In this document: piece after piece, positions 1 through 8,020 of the stretch | How positions within the stretch are numbered: position 1 is the stretch's first letter | Layout: the number at the start of each line of letters is the position of its first letter | NCBI RefSeq assembly: GCF_008630535.1 | Contig: NZ_VWPH01000004.1 | Location: 310,001 to 374,000 of the forward strand | Origin: Saccharopolyspora hirsuta | GTDB taxonomy: Bacteria; Actinomycetota; Actinomycetes; Mycobacteriales; Pseudonocardiaceae | Direction: 5' to 3' | Length of the DNA: 64,000 nucleotides | The notes under the pieces: generated by a model | Databases searched by the model: none | The model's input: the letters and a program-made list of their open reading frames with translations, nothing else | What the model was told of the DNA's origin: nothing | Made by a program: the position numbers and the translations under genes

Positions 1-732
1 CACTACCTGCAGGCCCGGGGCCAGTACTACCTCGCGACCCGGCACGGGCACGCCGCCCTGGCGGACTTCCTGGCCTGCCGGGACCTGACGCGCGACTGGG
101 GGCTGGCGCAGTCCGGCCTGGTCCCCTGGCGCATCAACGCGGCGGAGGCGTGGTTGCTGCTGGGCAACACCGACGAAGCCAAACGGCTGCTGTACGACGA
201 ACTCGCGCAGGCGGGCACCGAGCAGCGGCGCAGCCGCGGCACGGCGCTGCGGTTGGTCGCCGCCACCAACCCGCCGCGGCGCCGCCCGCAGCTGCTCGGT
301 GAGGCGCTGGACCTGCTGGAGCAGGTCGGCGACCGGTACGAGCAGGCCCGGGTGCTCGCCGATCTGGGCCGCGCCCACCACGAGCTGAAGGACAACCGCC
401 GCGCCCGGCGGATGTTCAGCCGCGCCTGGCACCTGGCCAACGCGTGCGGAGCGGCGGCGTTGTGCGACGAGCTGCTGTCGGCCGGTGGTCAGGTGGCGTC
501 GGCGACCGCGGTGTCCGATGCCGACGACCGGGCGGCGCTGCTGACGGAGTCGGAGCGCAGGGTTGCTTCGCTGGCGGTCATGGGCTACACCAACCGGGAG
601 ATCGCGGAGAAGTTGTTCGTCACGGCGAGCACGGTGGAGCAGCACCTCACCCGGGTCTTCCGCAAGCTCGGCGTGAAGCGGCGCGAGAACCTGCCGGTGG
701 ACCTGTGGGGCACCGCGGTCCGCACCGCATGA
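1..732 (+). CDS. LuxR-family transcriptional regulator, C-terminal part
   Basis: The reading frame is open from base 1, so the N-terminus lies outside the window; 243 residues are visible. The last 65 or so residues form a LuxR/GerE helix-turn-helix: LLTESERRVASLA, then TNREIAEKLFVTASTVEQHL, then RVFRKLGVKRR. The part before it is alpha-helical and rich in Ala, Leu and Glu (EALDLLEQVGDRYEQARVL), which looks like the TPR-type helical repeats of large LAL/MalT-like regulators. The missing part would then carry an ATPase domain. The next gene on the same strand is an MFS pump 199 bp downstream, which it may control. Family assignment is secure; target and ligand are unknown. Confidence 0.85.
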   Translation, partial: HYLQARGQYYLATRHGHAALADFLACRDLTRDWGLAQSGLVPWRINAAEAWLLLGNTDEAKRLLYDELAQAGTEQRRSRGTALRLVAATNPPRRRPQLLGEALDLLEQVGDRYEQARVLADLGRAHHELKDNRRARRMFSRAWHLANACGAAALCDELLSAGGQVASATAVSDADDRAALLTESERRVASLAVMGYTNREIAEKLFVTASTVEQHLTRVFRKLGVKRRENLPVDLWGTAVRTA

Positions 733-931
733 CCCGCTCCCCCCGACGTGTGATCGTCGTCGCCGCCCGCGCGGTGCCCGGCGCTCCTCCCCGGACGGAC
801 ACATCGATGTTCCCGGGACACAAGAAAGTGCCTTCTTCCTCAGGTCCGCGCCGCGCCGCACACTGGCGGTCGACCGGCATCCAGTTCCCCCGCATCCACC
901 GGAAGATCCGTTCCACCGAGGAAAGGACATC

Positions 932-2377
932 GTGAACGAGACAGCCGCCCGGTCGGTTCCCCGGCCCGGCCTCATCCTCGCGCTGCTGGCCTTCGGCCAG
1001 TTCATGACCGCCATCGACTTCGACATCGTGTTCGTCGCGCTCCCGGAGATCGGTCGCCAGCTGGACTTCTCCGAGCAGTCCCTGCAAGCGGTGGTCAGCG
1101 CCTACACCGTGGTGTTCGGCGGTTTCCTGCTGCTCGGCGGGCGAGCCGCCGACCGGCTGGGCGCGCGGCGCATGTTCGCGCTCGGCCTGCTGCTGTTCGG
1201 CGCTTCCTCGCTCGCCGCGGGGCTGGCGGTCAACCCCGCGATGCTCGTCATCTCCCGCGCCGTGCAGGGATTCGGCGCCGCCCTGCTCACCCCGTCGACG
1301 CTGAAGCTGATCACCACCAGCTTCGCGGAAGGGCCGAGCCGCAACAAGGCGATGGCCATCTGGGGCGCCGCCGGTGCTTCCGGCGCCGCGGTGGGCGCGC
1401 TCGGCGGCGGCGTGCTCACCAGCCTGCTCGGCTGGGAGTGGGTCTTCTTCGTCAACGTCCCGCTGGTCGTGCTGGCGCTGGCCGCCACCCCGTGGCTGCT
1501 GTCCGCGGACGCCTCCCCCGCCGGGGCGAGCGGTTTCGACCTGCCGGGCGCGCTGGTGGCCACCGCGGGCGCGACGCTCGTGGTCTTCGGCCTGGTCAGC
1601 GGGCCGGACACCGGGTGGTTCACGCTGCAGGGCGGCGGCGCGGTGCTCGTCGGCGCGGTGCTGCTGGGCCTGTTCCTGCTGATCGAGTCCCGCACCCGGG
1701 ACCCGCTGGTCCCGCTGCGGCTGTTCGCCAACCGCAACGTGGTCGCCGCCATCGCCGTGATCTTCGTGTTCATGGGCACGGTCGGCACCCAGTACTACCT
1801 GTTCACCACCTACCTGCAGACCGTCCTCGGCTACACCCCGCTGCAGGCCGGGTTCGCCTTCCTGCCGCTGAGCCTGTTCAGCATGACCGCGTCGGCCAAG
1901 GTGGTCCCGTTCATGCTCAACCGGTTCGGCATCCGCACCACGCTGGCCACCGGCATGATCGGCGTGGCCGCCTCGATGGTCGCGCTGGCCCTGGGCATGT
2001 CGACCACGGGCACCTACTGGGCGGTGCTGCCCGGCGTGGTGCTGTGGGGCCTGTTCGCGGGTCTGTCGTTCCCGCCCATCTTCGTGGCCGTCTCGACCGG
2101 GGTCGCCCCGGAGCAGCAGGGCGTGGCCTCCGCGCTGGCCTCCACCTCGCAGTACATCGGTTCCGCGGTGGGCCTGGCGGCGCTGGTCGCGGTGGCCACC
2201 GCCGGTGTGGCGCCCGAGGCGGGCGCGGCGGAGGTCGTCGGCGGCCTGCAGCTGGCCGGGTGGGCCGCTGCGGCGGTCACCCTGCTCGGTGCCGTGATCG
2301 GCGTGCTGATCCTGCGCAAGCCGTCGGCGCCGGTTCCCGAGCCGTCGGCCAACGAGCAGGTCGCCGCGGAGAGCTGA
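932..2377 (+). CDS. MFS transporter, DHA2 (EmrB/QacA-like) drug:proton antiporter family
   Basis: A 481-residue, very hydrophobic protein. Near the N-terminus it has the family pattern FGQFMTAIDFDIVFVALPEI, followed by GGRAADRLGARRMF (loop 2-3 motif A of the MFS) and GAAGASGAAVGALGGGVL in a later helix. The length and spacing fit 14 transmembrane segments. The start is GTG at 932, behind a GGAAAGG Shine-Dalgarno. Members usually export drugs, antibiotics or dyes with proton exchange. It stands alone, ending in a strong terminator shared with the convergent operon. Substrate cannot be read from the sequence. Confidence 0.85.
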   Translation: MNETAARSVPRPGLILALLAFGQFMTAIDFDIVFVALPEIGRQLDFSEQSLQAVVSAYTVVFGGFLLLGGRAADRLGARRMFALGLLLFGASSLAAGLAVNPAMLVISRAVQGFGAALLTPSTLKLITTSFAEGPSRNKAMAIWGAAGASGAAVGALGGGVLTSLLGWEWVFFVNVPLVVLALAATPWLLSADASPAGASGFDLPGALVATAGATLVVFGLVSGPDTGWFTLQGGGAVLVGAVLLGLFLLIESRTRDPLVPLRLFANRNVVAAIAVIFVFMGTVGTQYYLFTTYLQTVLGYTPLQAGFAFLPLSLFSMTASAKVVPFMLNRFGIRTTLATGMIGVAASMVALALGMSTTGTYWAVLPGVVLWGLFAGLSFPPIFVAVSTGVAPEQQGVASALASTSQYIGSAVGLAALVAVATAGVAPEAGAAEVVGGLQLAGWAAAAVTLLGAVIGVLILRKPSAPVPEPSANEQVAAES

Positions 2378-2392
2378 CCGACCGGGAGAGCA

Positions 2393-2423
2393 GTGGTGCG
2401 GAGGGTTTCGCCTTCCGCACCAC
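2393..2423. terminator. Bidirectional intrinsic terminator between convergent genes
   Basis: A perfect 10-bp inverted repeat, GTGGTGCGGA (2393-2402) and TCCGCACCAC (2414-2423), has an 11-nt loop and is followed by CGCTTTT on the plus strand. It sits between the MFS gene ending at 2377 and the oppositely directed operon ending at 2434. Confidence 0.85.
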
Positions 2424-2433
2424 CGCTTTTCGC

Positions 2434-3441
2434 TCACCGCTTCGCGAAGATCTCCAGCACGCGCGCGTAGGAGCGAATCCGCTCGTCGACGTCGGTCACG
2501 TTGTTGGTCAGCATCAGCTCGTCGGCCCCGGTCTCGGCCAGCAGCTCGTCGAGACGCCCCGAGACCTTCTCCGAGCCGCCGATGGCCTGCGCGGCGAAGA
2601 GCTGCTCGGCCCGCTGGCGCTCGTCGTCGGTCCACTCCTGCGCGGCAGCTTCCTTCGGCCCGGCGAACGGATCCGTGCGCGCGCCGCCGCCCACGCCCAG
2701 CGCCGACATGACGGCCGGTGCCGCGAGCCAGCGGGCGTGCTCGTCGTCCTCGCCGCAGACCACGTGCACCGTGATCATCGCGTACGGACTGCTGAGCGCT
2801 GGGCTGGGGCGGAACTCCTTGCGGTACGCGCTCAGCGCGGCTGCGGCGCCGCGCGCGCCGAAGAAGTGGTGGGCGAACGCGTAGGGCAGGCCCAGCAGTG
2901 CGGCCAGCTGCGCGCTCTGGACGCTGGAACCCAGCATCCACAGCTGAGGCGGCCGGGTGGGCTCGGGCACCGCCCGGATGTGCTCGTAGCGGTGCCCCGA
3001 CGGGAAGGTCCCGCTCAGGAACCCGAGCAGATCGTCCACTTCGGAGTCGAACCGGTCCGCCGGGACGCGGCGCAGCGCTTCGGCGGTGGCCGGATCGGTG
3101 CCCGGCGCTCGGCCGACGCCCAGGTCGACCCGGCCCGGGAACAGCGCGGCGAGGGTGCCGAAGGACTCGGCCACCACCAGCGGCGGGTGGTTGGGCAGCA
3201 TCACCCCGCCCGACCCGAGCCGGATCCGCTCGGTCGCCGCACCGATCGCGGACAGCAGCACCGCGGGCGCCGAGCTCGCGATGTTGCCCGTGTTGTGGTG
3301 CTCGGCCACCCAGAACCGGTGCAGGCCCGCGCCGTCGGCCCACCGCGCCACCTCGCGGGCAGCGGCGACCGAAGCCGCTTCGGAGGCACCGCGCTCCACA
3401 GGTGCCAGCTCCAGCAGGGAGAGCGCAACGCTGTCAGTCAT
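2434..3441 (-). CDS. LLM-class flavin-dependent monooxygenase (luciferase-like, MsnO8/group 1 type)
   Basis: A 335-residue luciferase-like monooxygenase that would use reduced FMN supplied by a separate reductase. The family-typical runs WADGAGLHRFWVAEHH, IRLGSGGVMLPNHPPLVVAE, FPGRVDLGVGRAPGTD and LWMLGSSVQSA are all present, and the length matches the family. I chose ATG at 3441, with the sequence MTDSVALSLLEL, over a longer in-frame ORF because the family begins there. It overlaps the stop of the upstream gene by 8 bp, so the two are translationally coupled. It is last in the operon after an ABC importer and a second flavin-dependent oxygenase, suggesting oxidative release of sulfite or of a carbonyl from an imported organic compound. 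The substrate is unknown. Confidence 0.85.
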   Translation of the reverse strand: MTDSVALSLLELAPVERGASEAASVAAAREVARWADGAGLHRFWVAEHHNTGNIASSAPAVLLSAIGAATERIRLGSGGVMLPNHPPLVVAESFGTLAALFPGRVDLGVGRAPGTDPATAEALRRVPADRFDSEVDDLLGFLSGTFPSGHRYEHIRAVPEPTRPPQLWMLGSSVQSAQLAALLGLPYAFAHHFFGARGAAAALSAYRKEFRPSPALSSPYAMITVHVVCGEDDEHARWLAAPAVMSALGVGGGARTDPFAGPKEAAAQEWTDDERQRAEQLFAAQAIGGSEKVSGRLDELLAETGADELMLTNNVTDVDERIRSYARVLEIFAKR

Positions 3442-4645
3442 CTTCGGGCTCCTCGATGTCGGTGCGACATGTTCCGTCCAAGAAGGACCGTCCGACCTCG
3501 GCGGCGTCGGGCGCGACGCGCGCGGAAAGCGCCCGCACATCGCGCCACAGCCGGGAGACCTCGGCCATGACGGCGTCATCGCCGCTGGTCACGTCGAAGA
3601 CCCGGCTGGTGATCCCGGCGGCAGCGGCGGACGCGCGGTCCAGGGCCGCGGTCACCCGCGCGCGGTGCGCGCGCAGATCCCGCTCGGTCACGCTCGTGCG
3701 GCGGGCGTGCAGCACGTCGCCCTCCGCCGCGACCTCGTCGGCGAACGCCTCGGCCTGCCACAACCAGGCCACCAGCGAACCGAACGCGCCGTCCGTGCGA
3801 CCGGCGTCGGCCCGCAGGTGCGCGGCGCTCACGTCCAGCGCTCCCCGGGCCAGCCCCAGGAAGACGTTGGCCAGCGCCAGATCCAGCGTCGGGTGCAGGA
3901 ACTCGTTGTAGGGACGGGGCTGGAACTGCTTGTCCACGTGGCCGAGCGCACCGGTCCAGGGGATCGCCACGTCGTCCACCGCGACCCGCGCGGACACCGA
4001 CCGCCGCAGGCCGAAGCCGTCCCGCTCCGCGGCCAGGCCGAAGCCCGGCTCGGTGGCCATCGCCAGCGCGCTGATCGGCACCTCGCGACCGGGAATGCGC
4101 CCTTCCAGCATCACGATGTCGCAGACCCGGCAGCCGACCGGGTCGGCGATCTCGCCGTTGAACACCATGTCCACCCCGGCGTCGCCGATCTCCAGCGTCG
4201 CCTCCCGCACCCGCGAGGGACCGCCGAACAACCACTTGGCCCGCACCGCGACCTCGCCGATGTGCTCGATCTTCTCCTCGGTGCCGATGAACTCGGCCAG
4301 CCACACCCACGCGTAGTGGTGCGCCAGCAGGTGGCCGATCGACCCGTCGGCGGCCGAGATCACGCGCACCGCGGCGTGCGCGACCGACCAGGACTGCCCG
4401 CCCCCGCCGTGCACGGCCGGCCCCAGCAGGGTCACCAGCCCGGCTTCCTTGAGCAGCTCGACCTCGGCGTGCGGCGGCTCCCCGGACCGGTCCCGCTCGG
4501 CGGCCCCGACGGCGAGCACCGCCGCCGCCTCCGCGGCCCGGGCCCGCCACTGCTCGCCGCAGGGGCCGACGGGCAGGGGCGGCCACTGCCGCGTCCGGAA
4601 CGAGCCGTCGCCCAGCGGGCCGACGGCATCAGTGCTGTCAATCAT
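3434..4645 (-). CDS. Acyl-CoA-dehydrogenase-fold flavin monooxygenase (SfnB/DszC-like)
   Basis: A 403-residue protein of the acyl-CoA dehydrogenase fold. It belongs to the branch containing DszC and SfnB, which use FMNH2 and oxygen rather than acyl-CoA. Visible marks are the N-terminal AERDRSGEPPHAEVELLKEAGL, the mid-region ISAADGSIGHLLAHHYAW, and the C-terminal end SFLDGTCRTDIEEPEDD, close to the D-I-x-E-P-E-D-D ending common in this branch. The start at 4645 is preferred to an in-frame upstream ATG because the N-terminus then has family length. It lies 32 bp after the ABC ATPase gene and overlaps the LLM monooxygenase by 8 bp. A role in sulfur (sulfone or thioether) scavenging is inferred from the family and the partner oxygenase. 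Confidence 0.78.
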   Translation of the reverse strand: MIDSTDAVGPLGDGSFRTRQWPPLPVGPCGEQWRARAAEAAAVLAVGAAERDRSGEPPHAEVELLKEAGLVTLLGPAVHGGGGQSWSVAHAAVRVISAADGSIGHLLAHHYAWVWLAEFIGTEEKIEHIGEVAVRAKWLFGGPSRVREATLEIGDAGVDMVFNGEIADPVGCRVCDIVMLEGRIPGREVPISALAMATEPGFGLAAERDGFGLRRSVSARVAVDDVAIPWTGALGHVDKQFQPRPYNEFLHPTLDLALANVFLGLARGALDVSAAHLRADAGRTDGAFGSLVAWLWQAEAFADEVAAEGDVLHARRTSVTERDLRAHRARVTAALDRASAAAAGITSRVFDVTSGDDAVMAEVSRLWRDVRALSARVAPDAAEVGRSFLDGTCRTDIEEPEDD

Positions 4646-4677
4646 GCCAACCTCGTCTGCTTGTGGAACACACTCGA

Positions 4678-6258
4678 TCACCTCGCCCGATCGCCGTCGA
4701 GCAGGCCGGTGGACGGCGTCGCCTCGAGCAGCGAACGCGTGTACTCGTGCGCCGGAGCGGTGAACAGCTCCTCGGTGCCGCCCTGCTCGACGATCCGGCC
4801 GCCGCGCATCACCACCACCCGATCGCTGATCCGCCGCACCACGGCGAGATCGTGGGTGATGAACACCATCGCCACGCCCGTCTCGGCGCGCAGCCGGTCC
4901 AGCAGCTCCAGAACTTGCTGCTGCACCGAGACGTCCAGCGCCGAAACGGGTTCGTCGCAGACCAGCACCCGGGGTTGCGGGGCGAGCGCGCGGGCGATGG
5001 CCACCCGCTGCCGCTGCCCGCCCGACATGGCGTGCGGCCTGGCCCGCGCGAACTCCGGCCCCAGCCCCACCTGGTCGAGCAGCTGCCCGACCCGCTCGGC
5101 GCGGGCGGCGCGTGGCATCCGGCGCAGCGGTTCCCCGATGATCCGGGCGACCGTGTACCGGGGGTCGAAGGCGGACAGCGGATCCTGGTGCACCAGCTGG
5201 ATCGCGCTGCGGCGCGGGCGGCGCGCCCGCTCGGACAGCCCCGACCAGTCCTCGCCGTCCAGCGACACCTCACCGGAGTCCGGGCGCAGCAGTCCCATCG
5301 CGATGCGGGCCAAGGTGCTCTTGCCGGAGCCGGACTCGCCGACCACGCCGAGCACTTCGCCCTCCCGCAGGGAGAACGAGACGTCGTCCACCGCGCGGAC
5401 CGCGCCCTGCGGGCTCCGGTACGACTTGACGAGGTCGCGGCCGCTCAGCACGGTCCGCGCGGTCTCGGGGACCTTCCTCGGCGCGCGATCGCGGCCCCCG
5501 GACACCGCCTCCACCAGGCTCCGGGTCGTGGGGTGCGAGGGGTTGCGGAGCAGCTCGCCGGGCGTCCCGCTGTCGACGACCCGGCCGCCGCTCATGACCA
5601 GCACCCGGTCGGCCAGCCGGGCCACCACGCCCATGTCGTGGCTGACCAGCAGCAGCCCGCGGTCCTCCCGGGTGACGTCGGCGAGCAGCCGCAGCACCTG
5701 GTCCTGCACCACGACGTCGAGGGCGGTGGTGGGCTCGTCGGCGATGAGCAGCTGCGGTTCGCCCGCCAGCGCGGAGGCGATCAGCGCGCGCTGGCGCAGG
5801 CCTCCGGAGAGCTGGTGCGGGTAGCGGTGGCGCTGGGACTCCGGCTCGGGCACGCCCACCCGGGCGAGCAGGTCGACCACGCGCTCCCCGACCGCCGCAC
5901 CGCGCACCCCGTTGCGGCGCAACACCTCGGCGATCTCGGCGCCCACTGTCCGCAGTGGATCCAGCGAGACCAGCGCGTCCTGCGACACCAGCGCGACCTG
6001 CCGCCCGCGCACCGAGCGCCACCGGCTCTCGGTGAAGCCGGTCGCGTCCACCCCGGCCACCTCCAGCCGCCGCGCGGTGACCCGGGCGCCGCGGCCCGCC
6101 AACCCGAGCAGCGAACGCACCGTGACGCTCTTGCCCGACCCGGACTCGCCGACCAGGGCGACGCACTCGCCCGGTCGCACCGACAGCGACACCCCGGACA
6201 CCACGGCCGCACCGCGGCCGAAGCCCACCCTCAGGTCCTCCACGTTCAGCAGGCTCAT
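4678..6258 (-). CDS. Peptide/opine-type ABC transporter, fused double ATP-binding protein (DppD-DppF fusion)
   Basis: A 526-residue cytoplasmic ATPase with two complete nucleotide-binding domains in one chain. Each has a Walker A of GESGSGKS (about residues 38 and 310). The signature motifs are LSGGLRQR and MSGGQRQR, and the Walker B regions are LLIADEPTTALD and VLVCDEPVSALD, both followed by the switch His (VSHDMG, ITHDLA). The C-terminal domain carries the GIxxxR-type oligopeptide extension (PAHEYTRSLLEA). The start at 6258 overlaps the permease stop as ATGA. It should energise the two permeases and lipoprotein encoded just upstream. The family imports di- and oligopeptides, nickel, glutathione or opine-like compounds. 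Confidence 0.92.
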   Translation of the reverse strand: MSLLNVEDLRVGFGRGAAVVSGVSLSVRPGECVALVGESGSGKSVTVRSLLGLAGRGARVTARRLEVAGVDATGFTESRWRSVRGRQVALVSQDALVSLDPLRTVGAEIAEVLRRNGVRGAAVGERVVDLLARVGVPEPESQRHRYPHQLSGGLRQRALIASALAGEPQLLIADEPTTALDVVVQDQVLRLLADVTREDRGLLLVSHDMGVVARLADRVLVMSGGRVVDSGTPGELLRNPSHPTTRSLVEAVSGGRDRAPRKVPETARTVLSGRDLVKSYRSPQGAVRAVDDVSFSLREGEVLGVVGESGSGKSTLARIAMGLLRPDSGEVSLDGEDWSGLSERARRPRRSAIQLVHQDPLSAFDPRYTVARIIGEPLRRMPRAARAERVGQLLDQVGLGPEFARARPHAMSGGQRQRVAIARALAPQPRVLVCDEPVSALDVSVQQQVLELLDRLRAETGVAMVFITHDLAVVRRISDRVVVMRGGRIVEQGGTEELFTAPAHEYTRSLLEATPSTGLLDGDRAR

Positions 6259-7082
6259 CGCAGCACCCTCGCCTGGAGTCCCCGGCCGACCAACGTCACC
6301 ACCACGACCAGCAGCACGATCGCCGCCCCGGGGGCCGCGGAGATCCACCACGCCAGTTGCAGGAAGTCCTTGCCGTCGGCGACCATCGCGCCCCAGTCGG
6401 CCTGCGGCGGCCTGGGGCCCAAGCCCAGCAGGCTCAGCCCCGACGCGGTGATGAGCGCGGTGCCCGCACCGATCGAGGCCAGCACCACGACCGGGCCGCT
6501 GACGTTCGGCAGCACGTGCCGCACCAGGTAGCGGGCCGGGTGCACGCCCAGCATCCGCGCCGCTTCGACGTACTCCGAGCGCAGCACCAGCAGTGCTTGG
6601 CCGCGCACCAGCCGGGCGTAGTTCGGGATCGCCGCGATCCCGATGGCGACCGCGGTGTTCACCACCCCGCCGCCGATCACGGCGACCACCAGCAGCGCCA
6701 GCAGCAGCTCGGGAAATGCCAGCAGCACGTCGACACCGCGCATCAGCACCGAGTCCGCGCGGGACCCGGCGATGGCCGACAGCAGCCCGATCAGCGCACC
6801 GCCCAGCACGCCGACGGCGGTGGCGAACACCGCGATCGCCACCGACAGCCGCGTGCCGTCCAGCAGCCGGGAGAGCACGTCGCGGCCCAGCTGGTCGGTG
6901 CCGAGCAGGTGCGCGGGGCTCGGCGCCTGCAGCACGTTGCGCAGGTCGGTGCGCTCCGGCGGGTAAGGGGTGAACCAGCCGGGGAACAGCACGACGAGCA
7001 CGACCAGCAGCAGCGCCAGCCCGGCCAGCACGCCCAGCACCGCCGTCGTCCGGGAACCGCCGCTCGGTCGACCTCGGGTCAT
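6255..7082 (-). CDS. ABC transporter permease, DppC-like
   Basis: A 275-residue inner-membrane permease. After a first membrane segment (LGVLAGLALLLVVLVVLF) it has the DppC/OppC-specific soluble stretch PSPAHLLGTDQLGRDVLSRL and then five further hydrophobic segments. The EAA loop that contacts the ATPase reads YVEAARMLGVHPARYLVRH. The start at 7082 gives normal family length. Its first codons overlap the stop of the DppB-like gene by 4 bp and its end overlaps the ATPase start by 4 bp (ATGA), so the importer genes are tightly coupled. Confidence 0.92.
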   Translation of the reverse strand: MTRGRPSGGSRTTAVLGVLAGLALLLVVLVVLFPGWFTPYPPERTDLRNVLQAPSPAHLLGTDQLGRDVLSRLLDGTRLSVAIAVFATAVGVLGGALIGLLSAIAGSRADSVLMRGVDVLLAFPELLLALLVVAVIGGGVVNTAVAIGIAAIPNYARLVRGQALLVLRSEYVEAARMLGVHPARYLVRHVLPNVSGPVVVLASIGAGTALITASGLSLLGLGPRPPQADWGAMVADGKDFLQLAWWISAAPGAAIVLLVVVVTLVGRGLQARVLR

Positions 7083-8020
7083 CGGGGCGCACCTCCTCGC
7101 AGCCGGGGATCGATGATCGGGTGCAGCAGGTCCACCACGATGTTGATCACGACGAACGCCGCCGCCGCGAGCACCACCAGGGCCAGCACCACCGGGATGT
7201 CGCGGGAGGACACCGCGTCGACCAGGACCCGCCCCAACCCGGGGCGGGCGAAGATGTTCTCCACCAGCACGGCACCGCCGAACAGGCTGCCCAGCACCCA
7301 GCCGGACAGCGTGGTCACCGGGAGCAGCGCGTGCCGCAACGTGTGCCGCAGCAGCAGCGCGGTCTCGGAGAGCCCCCGGGCCCGCGCGGTGAGCGCGAAC
7401 GGCTTCACCTCGGCGGCTTCGAGCTCCTGCCGGATGACCTGCGCCAGCACACCGGCGAGCGGTACCGCCAGCGCCACCGCGGGCAGCACCAGCCCTTCGA
7501 CGCCCTGCGCACCGACGGCCGGGAACCAGCTCAGCCCGAAGGAGAACACCGCGACCAGCACCATGCCCAGCCAGAACGGCGGGGTGGAGACCGCGACGAG
7601 CTCCACTGTGGACGCCGCAGCCCGGCCGAACCGGCCGCGACCGGCGGTCAGCACGGCGGCCAGCACCGCCAGCACGAGCGCGGTGCCCAGCGCGGCCAGC
7701 GCGAGTTCGACGGTCGGCCACACCTGCCCGGACAGCAGCCGGGACACCGGCTGGCTCTGCTGGTAGGAGTGCCCGAGGTCGCCGGTGAGCAGGTCGCCCG
7801 CGTACCGCAGGTACTGCACGAGAACCGGTTGGTCCAGCCCCGTTTCGGCGAGGATCTGCTGGCGCAGCTGCGGGGTGGCGGCCGTGCCCGGCCCCAGCAC
7901 CGCGTCCACCGCGCTGCCCGGCACCAGCCGGATCGCCAGGAACGCCAGGGTCGCCGCCGCCCAGATCACCACCGCTCCGGCGAGCACTCGCCGCAGCACG
8001 AACCGGAGTACCGCACCCAT
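7079..8020 (-). CDS. ABC transporter permease, DppB-like
   Basis: A 313-residue membrane permease. It opens with LRFVLRRVLAGAVVIWAAATLAFLAIRLVPG, the DppB/OppB N-terminal helix and its typical RLVPG turn. It continues with LDQPVLVQYLRYAGDLLTGDLGHSY and the EAA-type loop EVKPFALTARARGLSETALLLRH. I chose ATG 8020, which overlaps the lipoprotein gene's stop as TGATG, over an ATG five codons upstream; either is possible. It pairs with the DppC-like permease to form the channel. Confidence 0.92.
   Translation of the reverse strand: MGAVLRFVLRRVLAGAVVIWAAATLAFLAIRLVPGSAVDAVLGPGTAATPQLRQQILAETGLDQPVLVQYLRYAGDLLTGDLGHSYQQSQPVSRLLSGQVWPTVELALAALGTALVLAVLAAVLTAGRGRFGRAAASTVELVAVSTPPFWLGMVLVAVFSFGLSWFPAVGAQGVEGLVLPAVALAVPLAGVLAQVIRQELEAAEVKPFALTARARGLSETALLLRHTLRHALLPVTTLSGWVLGSLFGGAVLVENIFARPGLGRVLVDAVSSRDIPVVLALVVLAAAAFVVINIVVDLLHPIIDPRLRGGAPR

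Noticed and set aside
647..3343. A very long minus-strand open frame (about 900 codons) across the MFS gene
   Set aside because: Its composition is extremely Arg/Gly/Ala-rich with no family resemblance. It is the antisense shadow of a high-GC gene, and the real genes in this interval are the MFS pump and the LLM monooxygenase.
1438..3570. A 710-codon plus-strand frame overlapping the MFS gene end
   Set aside because: Out-of-frame shadow of the MFS gene and antisense of the LLM gene; Arg/Gly-rich without motifs.
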